Part shown: piece after piece, positions 5,595 through 6,658 of the stretch
Position numbering within the stretch: the stretch's first letter is position 1
Layout of the letters: the number at the start of each line of letters is the position of its first letter
Assembly (NCBI GenBank): GCA_021828225.1
Contig: JAKASH010000165.1
Span: 1-6,658 of the forward strand
DNA from: Acidobacteriota bacterium
Lineage (GTDB): Bacteria; Acidobacteriota; Terriglobia; UBA7540
Reading direction: 5' to 3'
Length of the DNA stretch: 6,658 nt
Made by a program: the position numbers and the translations under genes
Notes under the pieces: generated by a model
The model's database searches: none
Told to the model about the DNA's origin: nothing
The model's input: only the letters and a program-made list of their open reading frames with translations

Positions 5595-6658
5595 ATGGGA
5601 ACGATATACCGAAGAGGCCGAATCTGGTGGATCAAATACTACCGGAACGGCAAGTCGTTCCGCGAGACCAGCAGGTCCCAAAAGGCTTCAGTTGCCAAGC
5701 GGTTGCTCCGGAGGCGCGAGGGAGAAATTGGCTCCGGTGCGTTCCTAGGTCCAAGCGCTGAGCGGGTGCGTTTCGAAGAATTGGCCGAGGATTTTCTGAA
5801 CGATTACCAAGCCAATGGCCGGAAATCCCTTGTCTGGGCAAAACGGCGAATCGAGTGTCATCTGCTGCCTTTCTTTGGCGGCTTGCGAGTGGTGGACACC
5901 ACAACTGACCGAGTCCGCGCTTATACGATCAAAAGACAGCAGGAAGGGGCCAGCAATGGGAGCATCAACCGCGAACTGGCAGCGCTCAAGCGCATGTTCA
6001 ATTTGGCGGGGGAGATGACGCCGCCAAAGGTTGCTCGTGTCCCCTACATCCCCATGCTCAAGGAAAGCAATGTCCGCAAGGGCTTTTTCGAGCATGGAGA
6101 TTTCTTGGCGCTTCGACGCGAGTTGCCAGCGTACCTGAAGCCGGTGCTCACATTTGGATACTACACCGGGGCGCGCGAAGGGGAAGTGCTGAACCTGAAA
6201 TGGAATCAGGTCGATTGGGAAGCTCGCACTGTGCATCTTGAGCCCGGCACGACGAAGAACGATCAACCTCGAACGATCCCTCTCACTGGAGAGCTGCTCG
6301 AAACGCTTCGAGCGCAAAAGGCCTTTTGCGAGTCGAGTTTCCCAGGGTGCACGTATGTGTTTTTCAGGAAAGGCAACCGAATCGGCAATTTCCAAAGAGC
6401 ATGGAAGTCAGCCTGTACGCGCGTCGGCAACCCAGGGAGGCTGTTCCACGATCTCCGGCGCACCGCTGTTCGGAACATGGTACGGGCCGGCGTCCCAGAA
6501 CGCGTGGCCATGGCGATTTCGGGTCACAAGACGCGATCCGTGTTTGACCGTTACAACATTGTGGCGGAGCGCGATTTGCACGAGGCGGCTCGTCGGCTGG
6601 ACGCGCACCTCAGTGCTTCGGCTGAGCACAGCAGGAGCGAGCCTTCTGAAACCGTTTC
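5595..6658 (+). CDS. Phage-type tyrosine recombinase/integrase (3' end cut by the window)
   Basis: The visible 354 codons encode a site-specific recombinase that breaks and rejoins DNA through a 3'-phosphotyrosine. The N-terminus (IYRRGRIWWIKYYRNGKSFR, 4-23) is the arm-binding-type domain common in phage and island integrases. A core-binding domain follows at about 58-145 (LAEDFLNDY, then INRELAALKRMFNLA). The catalytic domain has all key residues: R194 in TGAREGE, K221 in TTKNDQPRTIPL, H285 and R288 in FHDLRRT, H311 in SGHK, and nucleophile Y320 in FDRYN. Only a C-terminal tail is missing or cut, so it is probably active. ATG 5595 is the only good start because an in-frame TGA lies two codons upstream; the SD is weak (GGACGGTG). 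It is divergent from cas6. No excisionase gene or attachment site is visible. It could mobilise an island carrying the cas genes or belong to a neighbouring element. Confidence 0.93.
   Translation, partial: MGTIYRRGRIWWIKYYRNGKSFRETSRSQKASVAKRLLRRREGEIGSGAFLGPSAERVRFEELAEDFLNDYQANGRKSLVWAKRRIECHLLPFFGGLRVVDTTTDRVRAYTIKRQQEGASNGSINRELAALKRMFNLAGEMTPPKVARVPYIPMLKESNVRKGFFEHGDFLALRRELPAYLKPVLTFGYYTGAREGEVLNLKWNQVDWEARTVHLEPGTTKNDQPRTIPLTGELLETLRAQKAFCESSFPGCTYVFFRKGNRIGNFQRAWKSACTRVGNPGRLFHDLRRTAVRNMVRAGVPERVAMAISGHKTRSVFDRYNIVAERDLHEAARRLDAHLSASAEHSRSEPSETV

Noticed and set aside
5445..5681. 78-codon minus-strand frame spanning the intergenic region and the recombinase start
   Set aside because: It begins antisense inside the recombinase, has no SD or recognisable motif, and would run through the cas promoter region.
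5745..6395. 216-codon open frame on the minus strand opposite the recombinase
   Set aside because: The plus-strand frame carries all catalytic motifs of a tyrosine recombinase; the antisense frame shows no family features.

Overview
The window is bacterial, compact and fairly GC-rich. It carries most of a type I CRISPR-Cas effector operon on the minus strand and, divergent from it, a tyrosine recombinase that runs off the right end. Nothing in it fixes the taxon; a free-living GC-rich bacterium is as far as the sequence goes. No rRNA, tRNA, CRISPR array, insertion sequence or clear terminator is visible.

Layout, in the direction of cas transcription (right to left): a 205-bp divergent intergenic region with a plausible sigma70 promoter; cas6 (5389-4370); cas3 (4368-1912); a large unrecognised gene in the cas8 position (1924-437); and the start of a DevR-type cas7 (440 to the left edge, truncated). 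The junctions are very tight: TGA-A-ATG, a 13-bp overlap with a GTG start, and an ATGA overlap. The four genes therefore look like one translationally coupled transcript. Cas5 is expected beyond the left edge, and no cas1, cas2 or cas4 is in view.

How the genes should work together: Cas6 cuts the pre-crRNA. Cas7, the Cas8-like protein and (unseen) Cas5 form the crRNA-guided Cascade complex. Cas3 is recruited to unwind and cut the target DNA. Two things stand out. Cas3 has the reversed domain order, with the helicase first and a complete HD nuclease at the C-terminus. The cas8-like gene also contains a strong in-frame ribosome binding site and ATG that would separately produce a 145-aa C-terminal protein, the size expected of a Cas11 small subunit. 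No separate cas11 is visible.

On the right, the plus-strand gene from 5595 encodes a catalytically complete tyrosine recombinase. Its closeness to the cas operon suggests, but does not prove, that the locus sits on or beside an integrated element.
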